5,627 nt of DNA from assembly GCA_021787505.1 (NCBI GenBank), contig JAJYLU010000156.1, forward strand, positions 1-5,627, in the 5' to 3' direction. This DNA is from Nitrospirota bacterium. Lineage in GTDB: Bacteria; Nitrospirota; Thermodesulfovibrionia; Thermodesulfovibrionales; UBA6898. Below the pieces are notes generated by a model. It saw only the letters and a list, made by a program, of their open reading frames with translations, had not been told where the DNA came from and searched no databases. Position 1 is the first letter of the stretch. The number at the start of each line of letters is the position of its first letter. A program made the translations under genes and the position numbers. Shown here piece after piece: positions 1 through 5,618 of this stretch.

Positions 1-113
1 AAGAGCTCAAGCAGCGAACCGATGAAGTATGCGCCCGCCGAGACCCCGCCAATGAAGAAATATATCGCGATATAGTACCACTCCCAGTGCGGCGCCTGCG
101 TTTCAAAGCTCAT
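1..113 (-). CDS. Formate dehydrogenase membrane subunit, NrfD/PsrC-like (partial, N-terminus only)
   Basis: This is the start of a third operon gene; only 37 codons are inside the window and the rest lies beyond the left edge. The ATG at 113-111 overlaps the beta stop codon (ATGA), and a strong AAGGAGGT at 127-120 sits 6 nt upstream. The visible protein has a short polar N-terminus with HWEWYY, then a hydrophobic segment IAIYFFIGGVSAGAYFIGSL. An aromatic-rich start followed by a Gly-rich first helix (GGVSAGA) is typical of NrfD/PsrC proteins, which are multi-helix quinone-binding membrane subunits without haem. By inference it anchors the alpha-beta dimer and passes electrons from beta to menaquinone or ubiquinone. 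A haem b FdnI-type subunit is the alternative, but the visible N-terminus does not look like that family. The family call rests on only one helix. Confidence 0.75.
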   Translation of the reverse strand, partial: MSFETQAPHWEWYYIAIYFFIGGVSAGAYFIGSLLEL

Positions 114-931
114 AGCTTCACCTCCTTCTCCTTTTTCTTTTCACCCCGTTCGCGGAAACTTATCAGGGCGGCGGCCGCAACTACTACCGCGGAGGCCACG
201 GTAACGGCGGTGGAGGGCAACAGCCGCTGCTGCGGCACTACCGGAGCTTCCGGCTGGCCGTAAACCGATGGTCTGTCCATAAAGAGATAGAAGACGCTCA
301 GACCGCCTGCCTCCTTATAGCCATAGATGTTCGCCTTTGCAAACCCGAGTCCTTTTAGCCGGGCCAGCCGGGCGTCCGCCTTCTTCCTGAGGTCAGTGAC
401 TTCTCCGAAGGAGATAGACCCGGTCGGGCACGCCTTTGCGCATGCAGTGCCGAGGCCGTTATGGATGCGGTCATTGCAGAGCGTGCATTTATGGACCGTA
501 CCCGTCTTCTCGCTAAAGGATATGACCCCGAAGGGGCAGGCCGGGATGCAGTATTTGCAGCCTATGCAGACGTCCTGCTGCACAAAGACGTTGCCCATGT
601 CGGTCCTGACGATCGCCTTGACCGGACATGCGTTAAGGCATCCGGCGTCATTGCAGTGCTTGCATGAATCGCTTGAAAACAGCCAGCGCGCCTCGGAGCG
701 GCTTTCGTTGAACTGCTCGATGAAGCGCACGTGCCTCCAGTCGGTTGCCGAGAGCTTGCCGGTATTGTCATAAGAGTCTCCGGTGAAGTTAAAGGCGATA
801 GGATAAGGTCGATCGGCCACTTTGTGAAAATGAGAGGGTTCACCCGGAAGGCCGTTCCATTCCTTGCACGCCACCTGGCATGCCTTGCAGCCCGTGCATA
901 TAGATGTGTCTACGAACATTCCCTTAGCCAC
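110..931 (-). CDS. fdnH: Formate dehydrogenase beta subunit, four 4Fe-4S clusters, C-terminal membrane anchor
   Basis: Electron-transfer subunit that carries electrons from the molybdenum/tungsten site of alpha to the membrane subunit. From the GTG at 931 it is 273 aa. Sixteen cysteines fall into four ferredoxin-like groups: C12/15/18/22, C90/93/98/102, C122/125/128/132 and C149/152/164/168, the arrangement of the FdnH/FdoH/HybA iron-sulfur family. Residues about 240-258 form one hydrophobic helix followed by a basic tail (RERGEKKKEKE), matching the single C-terminal anchor of FdnH with the N-terminal iron-sulfur part in the periplasm. It has no signal peptide, so by analogy with FdnGH it would travel with the Tat-targeted alpha subunit. 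An upstream in-frame GTG at 940 is possible, but the GTG at 931 has AGGAGGT at ideal spacing and gives the usual MAKGM-type start. The start overlaps the alpha stop codon by 8 bases. The family is clear; the symbol is by analogy with E. coli. Confidence 0.93.
   Translation of the reverse strand: MAKGMFVDTSICTGCKACQVACKEWNGLPGEPSHFHKVADRPYPIAFNFTGDSYDNTGKLSATDWRHVRFIEQFNESRSEARWLFSSDSCKHCNDAGCLNACPVKAIVRTDMGNVFVQQDVCIGCKYCIPACPFGVISFSEKTGTVHKCTLCNDRIHNGLGTACAKACPTGSISFGEVTDLRKKADARLARLKGLGFAKANIYGYKEAGGLSVFYLFMDRPSVYGQPEAPVVPQQRLLPSTAVTVASAVVVAAAALISFRERGEKKKEKEVKL
120..127 (-). promoter_or_regulatory. Ribosome binding site of the NrfD-like gene
   Basis: AAGGAGGT lies inside the last codons of the beta gene, 6 nt before the ATG at 113-111. 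It supports independent re-initiation or translational coupling at the ATGA overlap and fixes the start of the truncated third gene. Confidence 0.75.
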
Positions 932-3900
932 GAGACACACCTCCTCTCTTGCCGGCGCGGACGTTGCAGGTGAAGACCTTGCCCTCGTGGATCGTCACGT
1001 TCGGGTCGGCCACAAGCACGCTCAGGTTGTTCACCACGTCGCCCTCCGCACGGGCCTGCCAGCCCCAGTGCCAAGGTACGCCGACCTCGTGGATCGTCTT
1101 TCCGTTTACTGTAAAGGGCCGCATGCGCCTGGTCACCAGCGCCCTTGCCTGAATTTCGCCGCGGGCTGTCTCGATTGTCATATAATCGGCATTCTTGATG
1201 CCCTTTTCCCCTGCCAGTTCTGGCGAGATTTCACAGAAAAGCTCCGGCATCAGTTCCGCAAGCCAGGGGAGCCACCTGCTCATGGTGCCGGAGAGATGAT
1301 GCTCGGTAACGCGGTAAGTCGAGATCACAATCGGATACTTAGGATCAGCTACTTTGTGGTACGGGTTCCCCTCTATGAACCAGGTCTTCGCCAGAGGGTT
1401 CGACTGCTGCTTGTAGACCAGATTCGGCGTAGGCGATTCATAGGGCTCGTAGTGCGCGGGCATGGGGCCGTCCACGATTCCGAAGGGCGCAAAGAGCCAG
1501 GCCTTGCCGTCCGGACGCATTATGAAGGGATCGTTTCCGGAAAGCCAGTCAAAGCCGATGCCGTTGTCCTTGCCGCGGAATCCTGGCGCCTTAGTCGGCA
1601 GGAAATCGATGCCTTCGCCGAAAGGAGAGACCCACAGCCCGCGGATTGTTTTGCCTGTCGGGTCTTTTGTCTCCTTGTCCGGGTCCCAGTAGATAAGCTT
1701 CTTCTTCTCGGACCAGGGCTTCCCTGTCGTATCCGCAGAGGTACGGTTATACATGATATGGCGGTTTGCCGGCCAGGCAAATCCCCAGCCCGGAGATATC
1801 CATTCGTCGCCCTGGCGGTTAGCAGCGAGGTTTTTCCCCTCTGCGGGAATCACGCCGGTGTATATCCATGCGCCGGACACCGTAGAGCCGTCCTCCTTCA
1901 GCACCGCAAACGTGGGAAGCGGCTTTTTGTCCTCCCACGTGTAGCCGTTGATCTCCTTTAGCACTTTATATGCCGATGGCTCGTCCTTGATCCGGAAGTT
2001 CCCTGTCTCCTCGGGCAGGGGTTCGTAATCCCAATAAAGGTTCTTGATAGGCCAGTCATGATCATTCTGAGAATTCGTATAGAGTTTCTTGAGCCGCTTG
2101 CCAAGATGATAAGTAAACCAGAGATCACTCCTCGCATCACCAGGCGGATCAGCCGCCTTGTCATGCCGCTGGATAAGCCTCTGGGTGTTCGTGAACGTGC
2201 CCTCCATCTCGGCAACGCAGGCAGCAGGGAGGAAGAATACCTCGGTCTTGATGTCTGCCGTTCTTAATTCCTCTGATCTGATCTCAGGCGAATTCTTCCA
2301 GAAAACAGACGTCTCCGTCTCGTAGAAATCCCTGACCACCATCCAGTCGAGCTTCGACAGCGCCTTTCTCTGAAAGCTCGCATTCTGGCCGCCCACAGCC
2401 GGGTTCTGGCCCATGGCGAAGAATCCCTTGATCTGCCCCTCCATCATGTGAACAAACATCGGAAGATGGGAATGATCACCCGTTATCTTGGGATGGTAGT
2501 CGTAGCCGTAATCATTCTCTTTCGTGGCAGCGTCGCCCCACTGTGCCTTGAAGTATGAAACAGCGAACTTGGGGAAATTCCCCCAGTAGCTCGTGGAAAG
2601 AGGCACTGCCTCGGTGAGGACGTAATCCCTGAGCGACTCATGGTTCTTTCTCCCGTCAGGCATATTCAGATAACCCGGGAGCGAATGATAGAGCGTGGCG
2701 ATGTCCGTCGAGCCCTGGATCGTTGCGTGGCCCCTGAGGGCGAGCACTCCGCCGCCGGGCCTACCGATGTTTCCGAGCAAGGCCTGGAGCATGGCGGCAG
2801 TCCTGATGATCTGGACACCGACCGTATGCTGGGTCCATCCCACAGCGTAGGTGATGTTCGATGTCTTGTCGCGCCCGGAATTGTTCAGGAGCGTTTCCGC
2901 GACCTTGAGGAACTTTTCCTTCGGGCAGCCGCAGACCTTTTCTACCATTTCGGGTGTGTAGCGGCGGTAGTGCTTCTTCAGTATCTGGAAGACCGTGTTC
3001 GGGTCTTTGAGCGTCGGATCGGTTTTGGGCCTGCCGGGAACGCGCTGAAGCAAAAGATCGGTGAATGTCTTCGCCCCGGCAACCGCCGGTGCAGGTTTTG
3101 GACCGCGCTGATAGGACCAGGTCTCATTAGAATAAGACTTTCCGTCCTTCGCCATGCCTGAGAAGACTCCGTCGAGGTCTTCCGTGTCCTTGTAGCCGGA
3201 ATTGACCAGCTTTGCGGCATTCGTGTAGTTGACGACGTATTCCTTAAAGAAAGGATCGGAGTTCCAGCGTTCGCTGTTTATTACGTGGTTGATGATCGCG
3301 CCGAGGAAAAGGATATCCGTGCCAGCGCGTATAGGGGCGTGTATGTCGCAAAGCGCGGAGGTGCGCGTGAAGCGCGGATCGACGTGCATCAGCACTGCGC
3401 CATGGTCGGTCTTGGCCTTAAGCGGCCAGCGGAAGGCGACCGGATGGCACTCCGCCATGTTTGAGCCCATGATCATGACCGCGTCTGAATGGACGAGGTC
3501 ACGCGGGAATGTAGTGGAACCTCCCCTGCCGAAAGAGACCCCCAGACCGGGGACCGTAGAGGAGTGTCATATCCGGGCCTGGTTTTCGAGGTATACCACT
3601 CCGAGGGCGTGGAAGAGCTTCTGATGGGCATAATTCCATTCGTTGTCCATCGTGGCTCCGCCGAGCGACGCGATCGCATAAGTATTCATCACGCGCTTTT
3701 TGATTGTGCCGCCCTTTCTGTCGGGCATGTCCTGAAACTCATTGAAATTTGCGTCGCGTGTTTTTTTTGTGAGTTCAGCGATGCGGCCCATGGCCCAGTC
3801 GAGCGACTTGTCCTCCCAATGATCGCTGCCAGGGGCGCGGTATCTGACCTTTGTTATGCGAAGGTCGTTATTGACGAGTTGGAAGGTGGCCGCGCCTTTC

Positions 3901-4169
3901 GGACATAGGGTGCCCTGGCTGATGGGGGAGTCGGGATTGCCCTGTATGTCGATGATCTTTCCATGATCATCCACTGTCACGATCTGTCCGCAGCCCACCG
4001 CGCAATAGGGACAGACGCTCGGCACCTGCCTTCCGGTCTTGATCGGGACCTTCTGCGCCTCCTTCTGAATGGGGCCGGTGTCGGCTCCAAAGGCCGCCGT
4101 TTCAGCGACCACCGCCGTCCCGACAGCGCCGGCAGATATCTTGATGAATTGCCTCCGGTCGACTTTCAT
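924..4169 (-). CDS. fdnG: Formate dehydrogenase alpha subunit, selenocysteine-containing, Tat-exported (UGA at codon 201)
   Basis: Catalytic subunit oxidising formate to CO2 at a bis-MGD Mo or W centre, probably in the periplasm. It is one reading frame of 1081 codons with a single in-frame UGA at 3569-3567 (codon 201). Both halves are in the same frame, and the context NQARI-U-HSSTVPGL matches the selenocysteine site of E. coli FdnG/FdoG (NQARV-U-HGPTV). Residues 1-28 are a twin-arginine signal (DRRQFIKIS, then a hydrophobic Ala-rich stretch). C53/C56/C60/C89 ligate the proximal 4Fe-4S cluster (CPYCAVGC and LCPKG). His202 follows Sec, and the conserved catalytic Arg is about residue 479 in ALRGHATIQG. 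The molybdopterin-dinucleotide-binding domain covers about 945-1081, starting YPIVISTYRVTEHH. The length is slightly above the roughly 1015 aa of FdnG. The ATG at 4169 has GGAGGT 8 nt upstream. Standard gene callers would split it into a 200-aa and an 850-aa piece; neither is a pseudogene. A Sec-decoding apparatus (selA/B/C/D) must exist elsewhere in the genome. Confidence 0.95.
939..945 (-). promoter_or_regulatory. Ribosome binding site that decides the beta-subunit GTG start
   Basis: AGGAGGT on the minus strand ends 7 nt before the GTG at 931-929. The alternative GTG at 940-938 overlaps this motif and so cannot use it, and the ATG at 919 is too far away. This sets the beta start within the last codons of alpha and suggests coupled translation of the two subunits. 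Confidence 0.75.
3519..3569 (-). promoter_or_regulatory. Selenocysteine UGA codon and bacterial SECIS hairpin
   Basis: The UGA occupies 3569-3567. Just downstream the mRNA can form an upper stem CCCC (3552-3549) with GGGG (3543-3540), closing a GGUCU apical loop, extended below by G-U and G-C pairs. A lower stem pairs 3564-3558 with 3527-3521 (seven pairs, one G-U). The GGU of the loop is the seventh codon after UGA, the same position as in E. coli fdhF, where GGUCU in the loop is the SelB-binding element. The structure was paired by eye; no folding energy was calculated. Confidence 0.85.
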
Positions 4170-4177
4170 GGAATGTT

Positions 4178-4183
4178 ACCTCC
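4178..4183 (-). promoter_or_regulatory. Ribosome binding site of the alpha subunit
   Basis: GGAGGT on the minus strand is 8 nt before the ATG at 4169-4167. It supports the start that gives a complete Tat signal peptide. Confidence 0.75.
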
Positions 4184-4209
4184 ATTGCAGAAATGTCTCT
4201 ATATTTTTA

Positions 4210-4237
4210 ATCATATCCCGAACAGGGGAGATGTCAA
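4210..4237 (-). promoter_or_regulatory. Sigma70-type promoter of the formate dehydrogenase operon
   Basis: On the minus strand a perfect -35 box TTGACA (4237-4232) and a -10 box TATGAT (4215-4210, one mismatch to TATAAT) are separated by 16 nt. Transcription would start near 4203, giving a leader of about 35 nt that contains the alpha RBS. The spacer contains a small inverted repeat, TCCC-N6-GGGA (4229-4216). A sigma70 promoter, rather than the -24/-12 sigma54 type used for E. coli fdhF, suggests control by a regulator or by basal expression; no recognised FNR or NarL site was seen. Confidence 0.7.
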
Positions 4238-4308
4238 GGAACGTCGCGGCTATCATCGGTTATTTGAGAGAGCCCTTTAAGGCGCGGTTTCTATATCACC
4301 ACTCCCTT

Positions 4309-4339
4309 TTTCTCCCACCTTGTGCTAAAGTGGGAGAAA
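4309..4339. repeat. 10-bp inverted repeat in the divergent intergenic region
   Basis: TTTCTCCCAC (4309-4318) and GTGGGAGAAA (4330-4339) are perfect inverted arms around an 11-nt centre. Neither strand has a T-run after the second arm, so it is not a standard intrinsic terminator. It lies 38 nt upstream of the lipoprotein GTG and about 70 bp behind the fdh -35 box, so it could be an operator or a 5' UTR hairpin of the lipoprotein mRNA. The function is not known. Confidence 0.5.
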
Positions 4340-4362
4340 TAATCGAAAGATATGAAGAGCGC

Positions 4363-4370
4363 GAAGGAGG
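4363..4370 (+). promoter_or_regulatory. Ribosome binding site that decides the lipoprotein GTG start
   Basis: GAAGGAGG is 7 nt upstream of the GTG at 4378. The same frame is open further upstream to 4069, but that extension would run through the fdh promoter and the start of the alpha gene and would bury the signal peptide. The RBS and the lipobox position both favour the GTG. Confidence 0.75.
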
Positions 4371-4377
4371 TTGCGTC

Positions 4378-4728
4378 GTGTATTACAGGGCAAAACAATT
4401 CTGGAAAATAGTGGTGTGTGTTTTTCTGGCAGGCGGCATCCTGGCGGGCTGCGCCGGCATGTTCGCCACGCCGATAGAGAAGATCCTGCAGAACCCCCGG
4501 GACTATAGCGGAAAAACCGTTACGGTATCGGGAGAAGTTGTGGAAGTCGCAGGACTCATCTTTGTGCAATATTTCGTCGTGAAAGACAAGACCGGCGAAA
4601 TAACGGTAATCACAAAAAGGCCCTTACCCAGGGAGAACACTGAGATTACCGTCAAAGGAAAAGTTGAAGCAGCATTTTCGATAGGCAACAAGCAGCTGAT
4701 AGTCATCGTCGAGAACGAGGAAAAATGA
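4378..4728 (+). CDS. Small OB-fold-like lipoprotein of unknown function
   Basis: The protein has 116 aa and a GTG start. Residues 1-24 form a lipoprotein signal: a basic start (YYRAKQFWK), a hydrophobic core and the lipobox LAGC, with Cys25 as the lipidated residue. The next residue is Ala, which under the E. coli +2 rule would favour the outer membrane. The mature part runs from IEKILQNPRDYSGKTVTVSG to the end and alternates short beta strands: VTVSGEVVEV, FVQYFVVKDKTGEITVIT, TEITVKGKVEAA, KQLIVIVEN. The 'pathway: N-P-x-x-Y-x-G-K-x-V-x-V-x-G-x-V' opening followed by a 'v-D-k-T-G-e-i-x-V' strand is the pattern of bacterial OB-fold proteins (tRNA_anti-like/BOF group). No ligand or partner can be named from the sequence. 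It stands alone between the divergent fdh operon and the transglycosylase gene, with a long intergenic gap downstream. A real gene is near certain; the fold is an inference. Confidence 0.88.
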   Translation: MYYRAKQFWKIVVCVFLAGGILAGCAGMFATPIEKILQNPRDYSGKTVTVSGEVVEVAGLIFVQYFVVKDKTGEITVITKRPLPRENTEITVKGKVEAAFSIGNKQLIVIVENEEK

Positions 4729-4749
4729 GGAGTCAGTTCAAACATTTTT

Positions 4750-4771
4750 CATAACCGCACCCGAGGTTATG
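4750..4771 (+). terminator. Possible weak terminator hairpin after the lipoprotein gene
   Basis: CATAACC (4750-4756) and GGTTATG (4765-4771) are perfect 7-bp arms with an 8-nt loop, starting 21 nt after the TGA. There is no run of T directly after it (GCTTGCGTTT follows), so it is at best a weak intrinsic terminator or an mRNA-stabilising hairpin. Confidence 0.35.
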
Positions 4772-4788
4772 CTTGCGTTTACGTGAGT

Positions 4789-4803
4789 CAGAATAATATT
4801 CTG
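4789..4803. repeat. 15-bp perfect palindrome, operator-like
   Basis: CAGAATA-A-TATTCTG is a perfect inverted repeat with 7-bp arms around one central base. Its size and symmetry suit a dimeric repressor, but it lies about 70 bp upstream of the probable -35 box at 4875, where an activator or a distant operator would be more natural. No regulator gene is present in the window. Confidence 0.4.
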
Positions 4804-4856
4804 CCGATTCTATGGCGTCTTTCGGCATGCCTGAATCTAACTTTTTTGCTTTATCT

Positions 4857-4903
4857 CAAAAAAAATAAAACCGGTTGACAAGGTCCTTTTTTGATGCTAA
4901 AAG
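4857..4903 (+). promoter_or_regulatory. Probable sigma70 promoter of the transglycosylase gene
   Basis: A perfect -35 box TTGACA (4875-4880), a 17-nt spacer and a -10 box TAAAAG (4898-4903, four of six) preceded by TGC (extended -10 TGn). Upstream is an A-tract (4857-4870) resembling an UP element. Transcription would begin near 4910 and give a leader of about 147 nt before the ATG at 5057. Confidence 0.6.
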
Positions 4904-4905
4904 GA
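4884..4905. repeat. Inverted repeat overlapping the -10 region
   Basis: TCCTTTT (4884-4890) and AAAAGGA (4899-4905) are perfect 7-bp arms around 8 nt. The right arm covers most of the -10 box, a typical position for a repressor site. It could also be chance, since the arms are mainly T and A runs. Confidence 0.4.
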
Positions 4906-4920
4906 TAGTAAAGTTAATCT

Positions 4921-4956
4921 CGAACAATCCCTTCGAAGATTTTCATTCGAAGTTCG
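4921..4956 (+). promoter_or_regulatory. Leader stem-loop upstream of the transglycosylase gene
   Basis: CGAAC (4921-4925) pairs with GTTCG (4952-4956), and TTCGAA (4932-4937) with TTCGAA (4946-4951), around the loop GATTTTCA. This gives 11 pairs with a 6-nt bulge on the 5' side only. It lies just after the predicted transcription start. It might protect the mRNA end or bind a factor; no known riboswitch was recognised. Confidence 0.4.
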
Positions 4957-5045
4957 CCATACATCGGCAGCAACATACTTCTTCTTAACGTTTCAGCGGT
5001 TATGTCCCTGGGCATCACAGTCCCGGTGCACCCGCCGAAAAACAG

Positions 5046-5051
5046 AGGAGG
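5046..5051 (+). promoter_or_regulatory. Ribosome binding site of the transglycosylase gene
   Basis: AGGAGG lies 5 nt before the ATG at 5057 and favours it over the later in-frame ATG at 5114. Confidence 0.7.
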
Positions 5052-5056
5052 CAATT

Positions 5057-5618
5057 ATGTGGAAAGAAAAAATCAGAGGATATGCCATCGTCGAATACAG
5101 GCGTCTGTTATTCATGAGGGCGGCGATAGTGTTCTTTGCGATCTGCGCCGGTCTTTTGCTGATCAGGTTTTATACGACCGGACTTGCGGCGCAAGGCGGA
5201 GCCGCACCCATCTCTTCCGAACGCCGTGTTTCGACGAATAGTCTTTCTCTTCAGGGAATGAAAGGTGCCGTCCTGCAGTGGATGAAGAGAAATTCGGAAA
5301 TGCCGGACGAGATCCTCTCAAGCATCTATGACGCGGCATCGGGAAATCCGAATTCCGACCTCCTGCTTGCTATATGCAAGGTGGAATCGAATTTCAACCC
5401 TAATATCAAGAGCGAAAGGGAGGCCCTGGGCCTTATGGGAATCAGGCCCGCAGTCTGGCTGTCGGAACTCAAAGACAGGAAAATCCTGCAGTCAAGGCGG
5501 GACCTTTATCTGATCCGGACCAATCTCGCGTCCGGCGCCTACGTCCTGCAAAAGTATCTCATGAGGCGCGGAAAACTAGAAGAAGCGCTGAACGACTATG
5601 TCGGAGGTGACCCCGACT
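5057..5618 (+). CDS. Membrane-anchored SLT-type lytic transglycosylase (3' end truncated by contig edge)
   Basis: Likely cleaves the MurNAc-GlcNAc bond of peptidoglycan with formation of 1,6-anhydro-MurNAc, acting in the periplasm. Residues about 20-38 form one hydrophobic helix (signal anchor) after a basic cytoplasmic start; residues about 40-85 are a linker. The SLT/goose-lysozyme-like domain starts near residue 87: DLLLAICKVESNFNPN contains the catalytic Glu110 in the E-S-x-F-N-P motif, then EALGLMGIRPAVW (122-134) corresponds to the GLMQ motif, and LASGAYVLQKYL (157-168) and EEALNDYVGGDP (175-186) match the later helix motifs. The Gln of GLMQ is Gly here, and the usual AYNAG is NDYVGG, as in a divergent branch of the family. 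The frame appears to stop at TAG 5618-5620 in the middle of the domain, but this stop lies within a 9-base adapter-like end (AGATCGGAA, 5619-5627), so the natural gene almost certainly continues, probably with Tyr after DPD. Confidence 0.85.

Larger units (their letters stand above)
4729..5056. other. 328-base non-coding region between the lipoprotein and transglycosylase genes
   Basis: No convincing coding region on either strand. It holds, in order, a hairpin after the lipoprotein gene (4750-4771), a 15-bp palindrome (4789-4803), an A-rich tract (4857-4870), a sigma70-like promoter (4875-4903) with an inverted repeat across its -10, a leader hairpin (4921-4956) and the transglycosylase RBS (5046-5051). 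I compared the leader by eye with common riboswitch cores (c-di-GMP-I, TPP, cobalamin, SAM, glycine) and saw no match. The region is long for a simple upstream region and is richer in A/T in its middle part than the genes around it. Confidence 0.6.

Noticed and set aside
1..6. AAGAGC at the left edge as adapter sequence
   Set aside because: Six bases only, and read on the minus strand they continue the NrfD-like protein sensibly (SLLEL), so they are genuine coding sequence.
864..1961. Long open frame (365 codons) on the plus strand opposite the alpha gene
   Set aside because: It lies entirely antisense to a strongly conserved alpha/beta coding region, has no RBS and reads as a low-complexity Arg/Ala/Val-rich shadow with no family pattern.
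3477..3569. Nonsense mutation or pseudogene in the alpha subunit
   Set aside because: The stop is exactly at the known selenocysteine position, with a SECIS hairpin and no other disruption over 1081 codons.
4069..4377. Upstream extension of the lipoprotein frame to an ATG at 4069
   Set aside because: It would cross the start of the alpha gene and the fdh promoter and bury the signal peptide; the GTG at 4378 has a strong RBS and a correctly placed lipobox.
4915..5056. c-di-GMP-I (GEMM) or other known riboswitch in the leader
   Set aside because: The conserved core motifs of GEMM, TPP, cobalamin, SAM and glycine riboswitches are not visible; only generic stem-loops are present.
5002..5241. 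Small plus-strand frame starting at 5002
   Set aside because: No RBS before its ATG, and it overlaps the transglycosylase gene in another frame with a basic, non-family-like sequence.
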